A stretch of 12,436 nt of DNA from Prevotella sp. UBA7551. Lineage in GTDB: Bacteria; Bacteroidota; Bacteroidia; Bacteroidales; Bacteroidaceae. Position numbers and translations under genes: made by a program. Shown piece after piece: positions 6,711 through 12,436 of the stretch. The notes beneath the pieces are model-generated. The model made no database searches. It was not told the origin of the DNA and saw nothing but the letters and a program-made list of their open reading frames with translations. Location: the NCBI GenBank assembly GCA_002479145.1, contig DLLX01000054.1, positions 6,492 to 18,927 of the forward strand, read 5' to 3'. Every line of letters begins with the position of its first letter. Within the stretch, counting starts at the first letter, position 1.

Positions 6711-7793
6711 ATGAAGACAAAAAGTATTTTATTGTTCTTTGTAACAATGTTTGTGCTATGTGGATGTAAGAAAGATCCGCAGGAAATTTTCAATGAGCAG
6801 AAGTCTGGTGTGGTGCTCATTTGTAATGAATTCTATTATGATATTGCCCTATCCAGTGGCAGTCATATCTATTTCTCCGGGCTTGATGCAGATGGGGACT
6901 TCCTCAATCTTACTTTTGACTTGCCGGAAATTAAAAAGAATCCGAATATTCTCAATGGGACAGGTTTCTTCATTGACAATACAGGGCGCATCCTTACCAA
7001 CCGTCATGTCGTTGCACCAGAAATAGATAAGGCAACTGTACGGCAGAATCTTAATGCCATTATAGAAGGTTATGCAGAATACATTGAGTCTTTACAAGAT
7101 TCCATGAGCCAGCGCTACCAAGCTATTCAAGACTATGCTCAGCAGTCATTGTTTCAAGATTCAATGGGGGATGTCTATACAACATTGGATGACGATGAGA
7201 TTCAAATGCTTCGGCAGGAGGCTGAAAGTTTGGAAGAGCAATATTCGCAGGCTGAAAATATAAAAGAGGAAGTGAGAAGTAATATACTTGGTTACAACTT
7301 CACAATCAAACTTCATTCTCAATTCGGAGTTGCCTATGATGGAAGTAACGTCAACTCATGGGACGATTTTATGAAGAATCCTTGTGAGTTGCTACAGGTA
7401 TCTCAAGATGCAAACTCTGACCTTGCCTTGTTGCAACTGAAGAGTAAGGTAACGCCTTCGGGTAAATACATATTTGATTACACCCAATATGATGAAAACG
7501 CCGATGATAATCTCAAGGTTAACCAAACACTTTATATGATTGGTTATAACCATGGTGTCGTTTTGGCTAAGACAAACACTGGAATTAACGCACAGTTTAC
7601 GAGTGGGACTGTCACACAAAACCCAGATGGCAACAGGATAGTCTATAGTATTCCAGCCATGGAGGGATCAAGCGGATCGCCTATTGTTGACGAATATGGC
7701 AATTTGATTGCCGTGAACTTCGCAGGAAGTAAAGGTAGTGACAATTTCAATTTTGGTATACCTATGCTTCGTATATTAACCTTCCTAAAGTGA
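6711..7793 (+). CDS. Lipoprotein trypsin-like serine protease with helical insertion
   Basis: The predicted product is a 360-residue lipoprotein. The N terminus is a lysine-containing, hydrophobic signal peptide ending in the lipobox L-C-G-C, so Cys19 would be lipidated after signal peptidase II cleavage; an in-frame ATG at 6699 adds four residues but spoils the compact signal-peptide start. The rest is an S1/DegP-like chymotrypsin fold: GTGFFID...ILTNRHVV gives catalytic His99, SDLALLQL gives Asp237, and GSSGSPIVDEYGNLIAVNFAG gives Ser321. The active-site loop is GSSGSP rather than the usual GNSGGP. Between His and Asp there are about 138 residues instead of a few dozen; roughly 105-190 are Glu/Gln-rich and look helical or coiled-coil. 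No PDZ domain follows. The gene stands alone, is AT-richer than its neighbours, and its target is unknown. It probably acts at the cell envelope. Confidence 0.85.
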   Translation: MKTKSILLFFVTMFVLCGCKKDPQEIFNEQKSGVVLICNEFYYDIALSSGSHIYFSGLDADGDFLNLTFDLPEIKKNPNILNGTGFFIDNTGRILTNRHVVAPEIDKATVRQNLNAIIEGYAEYIESLQDSMSQRYQAIQDYAQQSLFQDSMGDVYTTLDDDEIQMLRQEAESLEEQYSQAENIKEEVRSNILGYNFTIKLHSQFGVAYDGSNVNSWDDFMKNPCELLQVSQDANSDLALLQLKSKVTPSGKYIFDYTQYDENADDNLKVNQTLYMIGYNHGVVLAKTNTGINAQFTSGTVTQNPDGNRIVYSIPAMEGSSGSPIVDEYGNLIAVNFAGSKGSDNFNFGIPMLRILTFLK

Positions 7794-8037
7794 CAAGAGG
7801 AGAAGGGAATCTCTCTACTTATAGTTTGAAATGAAGAAGTAACACGGGTTGTAATTCAATAATAAAGACAGTACAATTTCATCTTATCCTTGAAGAGATG
7901 CTGCTAAGGAAGATTGCAAGGCTTCAGCATGTTGACAGTAGCCCCAGACGGGATAGTCTTTTGCGGCGTTCAGTTGATGAATAGGGTCTGCTTCAAGTGT
8001 TAATTATTGGTTAAATCAAAAAAAAGACACGCAAATC
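7794..8037. other. Non-coding spacer between protease gene and tRNA promoter
   Basis: No gene or clear terminator is visible. A loose pair ATGCTG (7898-7903) and CAGCAT (7925-7930) could form a weak hairpin. Nothing else stands out. Confidence 0.5.
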
Positions 8038-8070
8038 TTTGGTAGAGTCGTGCCAACTGTGTACCTTTGC
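8038..8070 (+). promoter_or_regulatory. Complete Bacteroidetes promoter for the initiator tRNA
   Basis: TTTG at 8038-8041 is followed after 20 nt by TACCTTTGC at 8062-8070, so this promoter shows both the -33 and -7 elements. Transcription should start near 8077, giving about 48 nt of 5' leader to be removed from the tRNA. A small hairpin (GCAATT 8075-8080 with AATTGC 8084-8089) lies in this leader. Confidence 0.8.
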
Positions 8071-8124
8071 ATCCGCAATTAGGAATTGCTGACAATGGCT
8101 GATTCCTTGGATTGTGACTAATAT

Positions 8125-8197
8125 CGCGGAGTGGAGCAGTTGGTAGCTCGCCAGGCTCATAACCTGGAGGTCGCACGTTCGAGTCCTGCCTCCGCAA
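8125..8197 (+). tRNA. Initiator tRNA-Met (CAT), 73 nt without CCA
   Basis: A full cloverleaf can be drawn: acceptor CGCGGAG/CTCCGCA, D stem GAGC/GCTC, anticodon stem CCAGG/CCTGG with loop CTCATAA, and T arm GCACG-TTCGAGT-CCTGC. Initiator identity is shown by the unpaired C1-A72 end and by the A11-T24 pair in the D stem. The CCA tail is not encoded (the next bases are CTA). Two departures stand out. The anticodon-stem pair 29-41 is A-T, so only two of the three G-C pairs typical of initiators are present. Position 52 in the T stem is C opposite C62 where a G-C pair is normal. Assignment is firm; full functionality is slightly in doubt because of the C-C mismatch. Confidence 0.95.
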
Positions 8198-8202
8198 CTA
8201 TT

Positions 8203-8250
8203 ATCGGCGAAACGAGTTGAATTCCAACGGATTTTGCCGATTTTTTGTTT
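8203..8250 (+). terminator. Intrinsic terminator after tRNA-iMet
   Basis: ATCGGC (8203-8208) pairs with GCCGAT (8236-8241), with an inner pair GTTG (8215-8218)/CAAC (8224-8227 region) and a run of T directly after the outer stem. It follows the tRNA by 5 nt. Confidence 0.65.
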
Positions 8251-8416
8251 AGAACAGCATCAAAAAGCCATATTGCACGCTAACAGAAGCAGCAGAAAGC
8301 AATAAAGATTAGTGTGGAATAAGTGATTGTTGGTAATTGATGCAGAAACTCGGTTAATTAGTATTAAATCTTCGTCAAAATTGGTTGGGAAGAGTATTAG
8401 CCAGAAAAAAAAGTGG

Positions 8417-8425
8417 TATCTTTGC
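8417..8425 (+). promoter_or_regulatory. -7 promoter element for rplU-rpmA
   Basis: TATCTTTGC fits TAnnTTTG. Transcription would start near 8432, giving a leader of about 80 nt to the rplU ATG. The 166 bp between the tRNA terminator and this box show no gene. Confidence 0.65.
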
Positions 8426-8454
8426 AAAGAATTATGCCGTTGTGGCTCGAATAA

Positions 8455-8489
8455 GTTCCGCCAATCAGTGGACGCCATGCGGTAAGAAC
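8455..8489 (+). promoter_or_regulatory. Possible structured leader of rplU
   Basis: GTTC-CGC (8455-8461) can pair with GCG (8479-8481) and, after a 4-nt bulge, GAAC (8486-8489). Ribosomal protein operons often have autoregulatory leaders, and L21 leaders are known in other phyla, but this fold is modest and unproven. Confidence 0.25.
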
Positions 8490-8510
8490 GTATTACATAT
8501 AATAAATAAG

Positions 8511-8828
8511 ATGTACGCGATTGTAGAAATCAACGGCCAGCAGTTCAAGGCTGAGGCTGGAAAGAAGCTCTTCGTTAACCGCTTGCATGATGTGGAAGAG
8601 GGCCAGGCTGTTGAGTTTGACAAGGTTCTGCTCTTGGATAATGAGGGAACCGTGAAGGTAGGTGCACCGACCGTAGAAGGTGCAAAGGTAGTGGCAGAGG
8701 TTGTAAAGCCTCTGGTAAAGGGTGATAAGGTGATTGTCTTCAAGATGAAGCGCCGTAAGGACTATCGTAAGAAGAAAGGACACCGTCAGCAATACACCCA
8801 GGTAGAAATAAAATCAATCAACGCTTAA
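8511..8828 (+). CDS. rplU: 50S ribosomal protein L21 (bL21)
   Basis: A 105-residue protein of normal L21 length. MYAIVEINGQQFKAEAGKKL at the N terminus, KVLLLDNEGTVKVGAPTVEG in the middle and the basic KMKRRKDYRKKKGHRQQYT near the C terminus are the L21 signature. It binds 23S rRNA on the large subunit. An in-frame earlier ATG (8385) is rejected because the promoter box lies downstream of it. The gene is first in an operon with rpmA, 17 nt downstream, the usual bacterial order. Confidence 0.97.
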   Translation: MYAIVEINGQQFKAEAGKKLFVNRLHDVEEGQAVEFDKVLLLDNEGTVKVGAPTVEGAKVVAEVVKPLVKGDKVIVFKMKRRKDYRKKKGHRQQYTQVEIKSINA

Positions 8829-8831
8829 AGT

Positions 8832-8837
8832 AGGAGG
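8832..8837 (+). promoter_or_regulatory. Strong Shine-Dalgarno site before rpmA
   Basis: AGGAGG lies 8 nt before the rpmA ATG. This is a perfect anti-16S match, unusual beside the other genes here, most of which have only purine-rich or no recognisable sites. Confidence 0.8.
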
Positions 8838-8845
8838 ACGAAAGA

Positions 8846-9139
8846 ATGGCACATAAAAAAGGTGTAGGTAGTTCTAAGAACGGTCGTGAGTCTCACAGCA
8901 AGCGACTTGGCGTGAAAATCTGGGGTGGCCAGAAAATCACCGCAGGCAACATCATTGTTCGTCAGCGTGGCAACCGTCATTATCCCGGAGAGAATGTTGG
9001 TCAGGGCAAGGATGACACGCTCTATGCGCTCACTGATGGTATCGTCTTTTTCAAGAAGGGCCGTTTCAATAAGAGCACGGTTCATGTTTTGTCGGAGGAG
9101 GCTTATGCCGCCAAGACTAAGGTGAACGCAGACGCCTAA
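8846..9139 (+). CDS. rpmA: 50S ribosomal protein L27 (bL27)
   Basis: A 97-residue L27. The N-terminal MAHKKGVGSSKNGRES is the conserved tail that reaches towards the peptidyl-transferase centre; it begins directly at MAHKKG, so there is no cleavable N-terminal extension of the Firmicutes type. GGQKITAGNIIVRQRGNRHYPGENVGQGKDDTLYAL is the conserved core. The protein is about ten residues longer at the C terminus than the E. coli one (Lys/Asp/Ala tail). It is the last gene of the rplU operon and is followed by a strong terminator. Confidence 0.97.
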   Translation: MAHKKGVGSSKNGRESHSKRLGVKIWGGQKITAGNIIVRQRGNRHYPGENVGQGKDDTLYALTDGIVFFKKGRFNKSTVHVLSEEAYAAKTKVNADA

Positions 9140-9168
9140 ACTCAAATATTTCTATTCCAAACAAACAC

Positions 9169-9204
9169 AAAAAGCCTGTCTCCTGTTTATGGAGCGGGCT
9201 TTTT
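9169..9204 (+). terminator. Strong intrinsic terminator of the rplU-rpmA operon
   Basis: A-rich left arm AAAAGCCTGTCTCC pairs with GGAGCGGGCTTTT across the loop TGTTTAT, giving 13 pairs (one G-T) with a single bulged T, and ends in a T-run at 9200-9204. The A-run/T-run symmetry is typical of a strong rho-independent terminator, and it lies 30 nt after the rpmA stop. Confidence 0.9.
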
Positions 9205-9415
9205 GCCTTTATTTATGCCTTGCATTGAAAGTACAGTCGTTCCATATTGGTCATATATTGTCGGGTGGAAGCATAATCCTCGGATTTCTCCTCTTCTTCT
9301 GGATGCTTTGGCAGGGTCGTATGATACTTTCTTTTATTGAAAGATCTGTTTGAGTTTGGTGTATCAGTCTAAAGAATTATAGGGGCCTTGCGTCACTTTT
9401 TTGGTTAAAAATACG
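9205..9415. other. Spacer between rpmA terminator and valS promoter
   Basis: About 210 bp with no clear gene. The only noteworthy frame is a 41-codon one (9215-9340) without recognisable ribosome site or family. No repeat or hairpin stands out. Confidence 0.5.
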
Positions 9416-9424
9416 TACCTTTGC
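9416..9424 (+). promoter_or_regulatory. -7 promoter element for valS
   Basis: TACCTTTGC fits TAnnTTTG exactly and equals the boxes before the tRNA and the nucleotidyltransferase operon. Transcription would start near 9431, about 30 nt before the valS ATG. T-box or other leader structure is not visible in so short a leader. Confidence 0.7.
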
Positions 9425-9461
9425 AGCAAACAAAATACTTTTAAAATACAGACAACGCAAT

Positions 9462-12203
9462 ATGGAATTAGCTACGAAATATGACCCCAGAGAAGTGGAG
9501 TCAAAATGGTATCAGTACTGGTTGGACAATAAGCTGTTCAGTAGCCATCCCGATGGGCGAGAACCTTACATAGTGGTCATCCCGCCTCCCAATGTGACTG
9601 GCGTGCTTCACATGGGACACATGCTTAACAATACCATTCAGGACATACTTGTGCGTCGTGCACGCATGGAAGGGAAGAACGCTTGCTGGGTACCAGGTAC
9701 TGACCATGCGAGCATTGCCACCGAGGCTAAGGTGGTTGCACGGCTTGCCGAGGAAGGAATAAAAAAGAGCGACCTTAGCCGAGAGGAGTTTCTTCGCCAT
9801 GCCTGGGACTGGACACACGAACATGGAGGCATAATTCTTAAGCAACTGCGTAAACTTGGCGCGTCATGCGACTGGGACAGGACTGCTTTCACGATGGACG
9901 ATGTGCGCTCGAAGAGCGTCATTCATGTGTTTGTAGACCTCTATAAAAAAGGCCTTATCTACCGTGGTGCACGCATGGTTAATTGGGATCCAAAAGCCAA
10001 GACGGCGCTTTCCGATGAGGAGGTGATTTATAAAGAGGAGCACAGTAAGCTTTATTACCTGAAATATTATGTTGCGCAAGATGAGCAGGCGAGTGTGGAG
10101 CGCAAGGAAGAAGGCAATGTAATGCACCGTGACGAGCATGGTTGGTATGCGGTCGTTGCCACGACACGTCCCGAAACCATCATGGGCGACACAGCTATGT
10201 GTATCAATCCCGATGATGTGAAAAACACCTGGCTTAAAGGCAAGCACGTTGTCGTGCCTAAAGTGGGTCGTGTGGTTCCTGTTATAGAGGACGGATATGT
10301 TGACATAGAGTTTGGAACGGGTTGTCTGAAGGTAACACCTGCGCACGACATCAATGACCATGCTCTCGGCTTGAAACACAATTTGGAGACGATCGACATA
10401 TTCAACGATGACGGTACTATCTCCGAGGCGGCAGGTCTCTATGTTGGGCTTGACCGTATGGACGTGCGCAAGCAAATAAGTCAGGACCTCCAAGAGTCTG
10501 GGCTGATGGAGAAAATAGAGGATTATACAAACAAAGTTGGCTTCTCGGAGCGCACAAATGTGCCTATTGAACCGAAACTCTCCACCCAATGGTTCCTTAA
10601 GATGCAGCACTTCGCAGATATAGCACTTGCTCCGGTGATGAACGACGAGATTGAGTTCTATCCCAAGAAGTACAAAAACACATATCGCCATTGGCTTGAG
10701 AACATTAAGGACTGGTGCATTTCACGTCAGCTCTGGTGGGGACATCGCATTCCTGCGTGGTACTATCGACCACAAGAACAACACATCGACGCTACTTTCC
10801 CGAAAGTGGGCGAGATATTTGTTGATGAGTCAGTCCAAAAAGTGGTGGAGCAGGCACGCAAAAAATATCCACGGGCACAGTTTTCTGAGAGTGATTTCCA
10901 GCAAGATGATGATGCACTCGATACTTGGTTCTCCTCATGGTTGTGGCCAATCTCGCTCTTCAATGGAATCAACGAACCCAATAATGAGGAGATTAATTAC
11001 TACTTCCCAACCTCAGATCTTGTAACAGGCCCGGATATCATCTTCTTTTGGGTGGCTCGTATGATTATGGCGAGCTACGAATACCGTCATGAAAAACCGT
11101 TCAAGCATGTGTATTTCACGGGAATCGTGCGCGACAAGCTGGGACGCAAGATGTCCAAGAGCCTTGGTAACTCTCCAGACCCCATCGACTTGATAGACCG
11201 ATATGGTGCCGATGGTGTGCGTATGGGTATGATGCTCAGTGCGCCTGCTGGCAATGATATCCTCTTTGATGTGTCGCTTTGTGAGCAAGGGCGCAATTTC
11301 AATAATAAGATTTGGAATGCTTTCCGCCTTGTCAAAGGCTGGGAGGTTAGCCCTGCCGTAGAGCAGAGCGAGGAAAACCGCATCGCTGTACGTTGGTTTG
11401 AGGCAAAGCTCCGCGAGGCCAATGCAGAGATGAACGGTCATTTCGCTCAATATCGCATTTCTGATGCGCTGATGACGGTCTATCGTCTATTCTGGGATGA
11501 GTTCTCAAGTTGGTATTTGGAGATGGTGAAGCCGGCCTACAAGGACGGAAAAGCGCTTCCTATAGATCAAGGGACGTATGACGCAACGCTTCATTTCTTT
11601 GATGTGTTGCTCCGAATGCTTCATCCTTTCATGCCTTTCATCACCGAGGAACTGTGGCAGCACCTCGCACCACGCAAGGATGGTGAGAGTATCATGGTGG
11701 CGCAGCTTAATGTGAAATCACCGACTGCTGATGACCTTCAGTTCTGCAAAGAGTTTGAAGTGGTCAAACAAGTTGTGACGGGTGTGCGCTCGGTGCGCAA
11801 TCAAAAGAATATCGCTCCGCGACAACAGCTGGTTCTTCAGGCTGTTGGAGGCAACGAAGTGGCTTCCTATGAGAGCGCTATTCTGAAGATGGCCAATCTG
11901 TCGAAGATAGAGATTGTTGCCAACAAGTCTGCGGATGCTTCCGGGTTTATGGTTGATAAGTCCGAATGGGCTGTCCCAGTAGGCAACCTTATCGATGTGG
12001 ATGCAGAGTTAGAGAAGGGAGAGAAGGAGCTTACTCATTTGGAAAAATTCCTTGCAGGTGTTACCAAAAAACTCTCTAACGACAATTTCGTTGCTCATGC
12101 GCCCGCTGCTGTTGTAGAAAAGGAGCGAAAGAAGCAGGCCGATGCAATGGAGAAGATAGCCATGGTGAAGGCAATGATAGAGAAGCTAAGGTCTGGCAAA
12201 TAA
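9462..12203 (+). CDS. valS: Valyl-tRNA synthetase
   Basis: A 913-residue class Ia aminoacyl-tRNA synthetase that charges tRNA-Val with valine at the expense of ATP. The N-terminal Rossmann fold has PPPNVTGVLHMGH with the HIGH-type motif HMGH at residues 50-53. The inserted CP1 editing domain, which clears misacylated threonine, carries TTRPETIMGDTA (234-245). The ATP-site motif KMSKS is at 563-567 in GRKMSKSLGNSPDP. An anticodon-binding helical domain follows (about 640-790), and the last 70 residues form the charged C-terminal coiled coil characteristic of ValS. LeuS and IleS are excluded by the PPPNVTG context and the C-terminal coil. The gene has its own -7 box and a hairpin behind it, so it is probably transcribed alone. 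Confidence 0.98.
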   Translation: MELATKYDPREVESKWYQYWLDNKLFSSHPDGREPYIVVIPPPNVTGVLHMGHMLNNTIQDILVRRARMEGKNACWVPGTDHASIATEAKVVARLAEEGIKKSDLSREEFLRHAWDWTHEHGGIILKQLRKLGASCDWDRTAFTMDDVRSKSVIHVFVDLYKKGLIYRGARMVNWDPKAKTALSDEEVIYKEEHSKLYYLKYYVAQDEQASVERKEEGNVMHRDEHGWYAVVATTRPETIMGDTAMCINPDDVKNTWLKGKHVVVPKVGRVVPVIEDGYVDIEFGTGCLKVTPAHDINDHALGLKHNLETIDIFNDDGTISEAAGLYVGLDRMDVRKQISQDLQESGLMEKIEDYTNKVGFSERTNVPIEPKLSTQWFLKMQHFADIALAPVMNDEIEFYPKKYKNTYRHWLENIKDWCISRQLWWGHRIPAWYYRPQEQHIDATFPKVGEIFVDESVQKVVEQARKKYPRAQFSESDFQQDDDALDTWFSSWLWPISLFNGINEPNNEEINYYFPTSDLVTGPDIIFFWVARMIMASYEYRHEKPFKHVYFTGIVRDKLGRKMSKSLGNSPDPIDLIDRYGADGVRMGMMLSAPAGNDILFDVSLCEQGRNFNNKIWNAFRLVKGWEVSPAVEQSEENRIAVRWFEAKLREANAEMNGHFAQYRISDALMTVYRLFWDEFSSWYLEMVKPAYKDGKALPIDQGTYDATLHFFDVLLRMLHPFMPFITEELWQHLAPRKDGESIMVAQLNVKSPTADDLQFCKEFEVVKQVVTGVRSVRNQKNIAPRQQLVLQAVGGNEVASYESAILKMANLSKIEIVANKSADASGFMVDKSEWAVPVGNLIDVDAELEKGEKELTHLEKFLAGVTKKLSNDNFVAHAPAAVVEKERKKQADAMEKIAMVKAMIEKLRSGK

Positions 12204-12229
12204 TAGAATAAAAAGCTAATCGAATTGGT

Positions 12230-12263
12230 ATGGGTCATTTGGAATTATATTCCGATGACCCAT
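12230..12263 (+). terminator. Hairpin after valS, probable terminator
   Basis: ATGGGTCAT-TT-GGAA pairs with TTCC-G-ATGACCCAT around the loop TTATA, giving 13 pairs with a small internal asymmetry. It lies 27 nt after the valS stop. The bases behind it (TTCTATATGG) are only partly U-rich, so it may stop transcription weakly or protect the 3' end. Confidence 0.6.
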
Positions 12264-12280
12264 TTCTATATGGTTGTCCA

Positions 12281-12319
12281 TTAACCCCAAATCAATTAGG
12301 ATTTGCTTTAACCCAAATC
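12281..12319. repeat. Imperfect short direct repeat in 3' spacer
   Basis: TTAACCCCAAATC (12281-12293) and TTAACCCAAATC (12308-12319) differ by one C and are 27 bp apart. They lie between the valS hairpin and the inverted repeat at 12369 and may belong to the same intergenic element. Confidence 0.4.
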
Positions 12320-12368
12320 GTTCATTAGATTTCGTCCCAGGTTGTTGTTTATTTCTTGCAGGTTACAA

Positions 12369-12411
12369 CGTAAGTGTTGAAGGCATAGCGGGCTATGGCG
12401 AAACACTTACG
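12369..12411. repeat. Long inverted repeat near the right edge
   Basis: CGTAAGTGTT (12369-12378) and AACACTTACG (12402-12411) are perfect 10-bp inverted copies, with an inner pair CATAG (12384-12388)/CTATG (12393-12397) around CGGG. Together they form a 15-pair cruciform-like structure. No T-run follows. It could be a terminator-like hairpin for a gene beyond the edge, or part of a dispersed repeat; the window ends too soon to tell. Confidence 0.6.
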
Positions 12412-12436
12412 GCAGCAAGATGCCGAAAGAAACAGT

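Noticed and set aside
8000..8197. 65-codon minus-strand frame with PPGYEPGELPTAPLR-like sequence
   Set aside because: It is the antisense of the tRNA-iMet gene, a well-known source of spurious protein annotations.
8385..8510. 42-codon N-terminal extension of L21
   Set aside because: The -7 box at 8417-8425 lies inside it, and L21 normally starts at MYAIVEI.
9215..9340. 41-codon plus-strand frame between rpmA and valS
   Set aside because: No ribosome site, no promoter between it and the rpmA terminator, and no family resemblance.

Overview
The window reads as chromosomal DNA of a Bacteroidales bacterium, most likely Prevotella or a close relative. The evidence is protein style (PPK1, a Firmicutes/Bacteroidetes-type TopB, a lipoprotein with a C-G-C lipobox), at least six copies of the Bacteroidetes -7 promoter element TAnnTTTGC, few Shine-Dalgarno sites, and a tRNA gene without an encoded CCA. 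No phage, transposase, CRISPR or plasmid gene is visible. Genus is inferred from feel, not from a search.

Left part (1-4426): the 3' part of polyphosphate kinase ppk1 enters from the left edge and overlaps by 4 nt a short Ppx/GppA-type phosphatase gene. Synthesis and hydrolysis of polyphosphate (or ppGpp-linked hydrolysis) are thus translationally coupled. Convergent to them, 20 bp away, is topB for DNA topoisomerase III.

Middle (4427-6075): topB diverges from a two-gene operon made of a sugar-nucleotidyltransferase-like gene and an overlapping ATP-grasp-like gene of unknown pathway. The divergent promoter region is a 40-bp near-palindrome (17 of 20 pairs) that carries one -7 box at each end.

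AT-richer island (6076-8124): about 0.6 kb of non-coding DNA with hairpins, then one gene for a lipoprotein trypsin-like serine protease with a long helical insertion between catalytic His and Asp, then more non-coding DNA. It is followed by an initiator tRNA-Met gene with two odd stem features.

Right part (8251-12436): rplU-rpmA (ribosomal proteins L21 and L27) with its own promoter and a strong intrinsic terminator, then monocistronic valS (valyl-tRNA synthetase) with its own promoter and a hairpin behind it. The last 230 bp hold a direct repeat and a long inverted repeat that look like a dispersed intergenic element. With tRNA-iMet, L21/L27 and ValS, this half is translation housekeeping.
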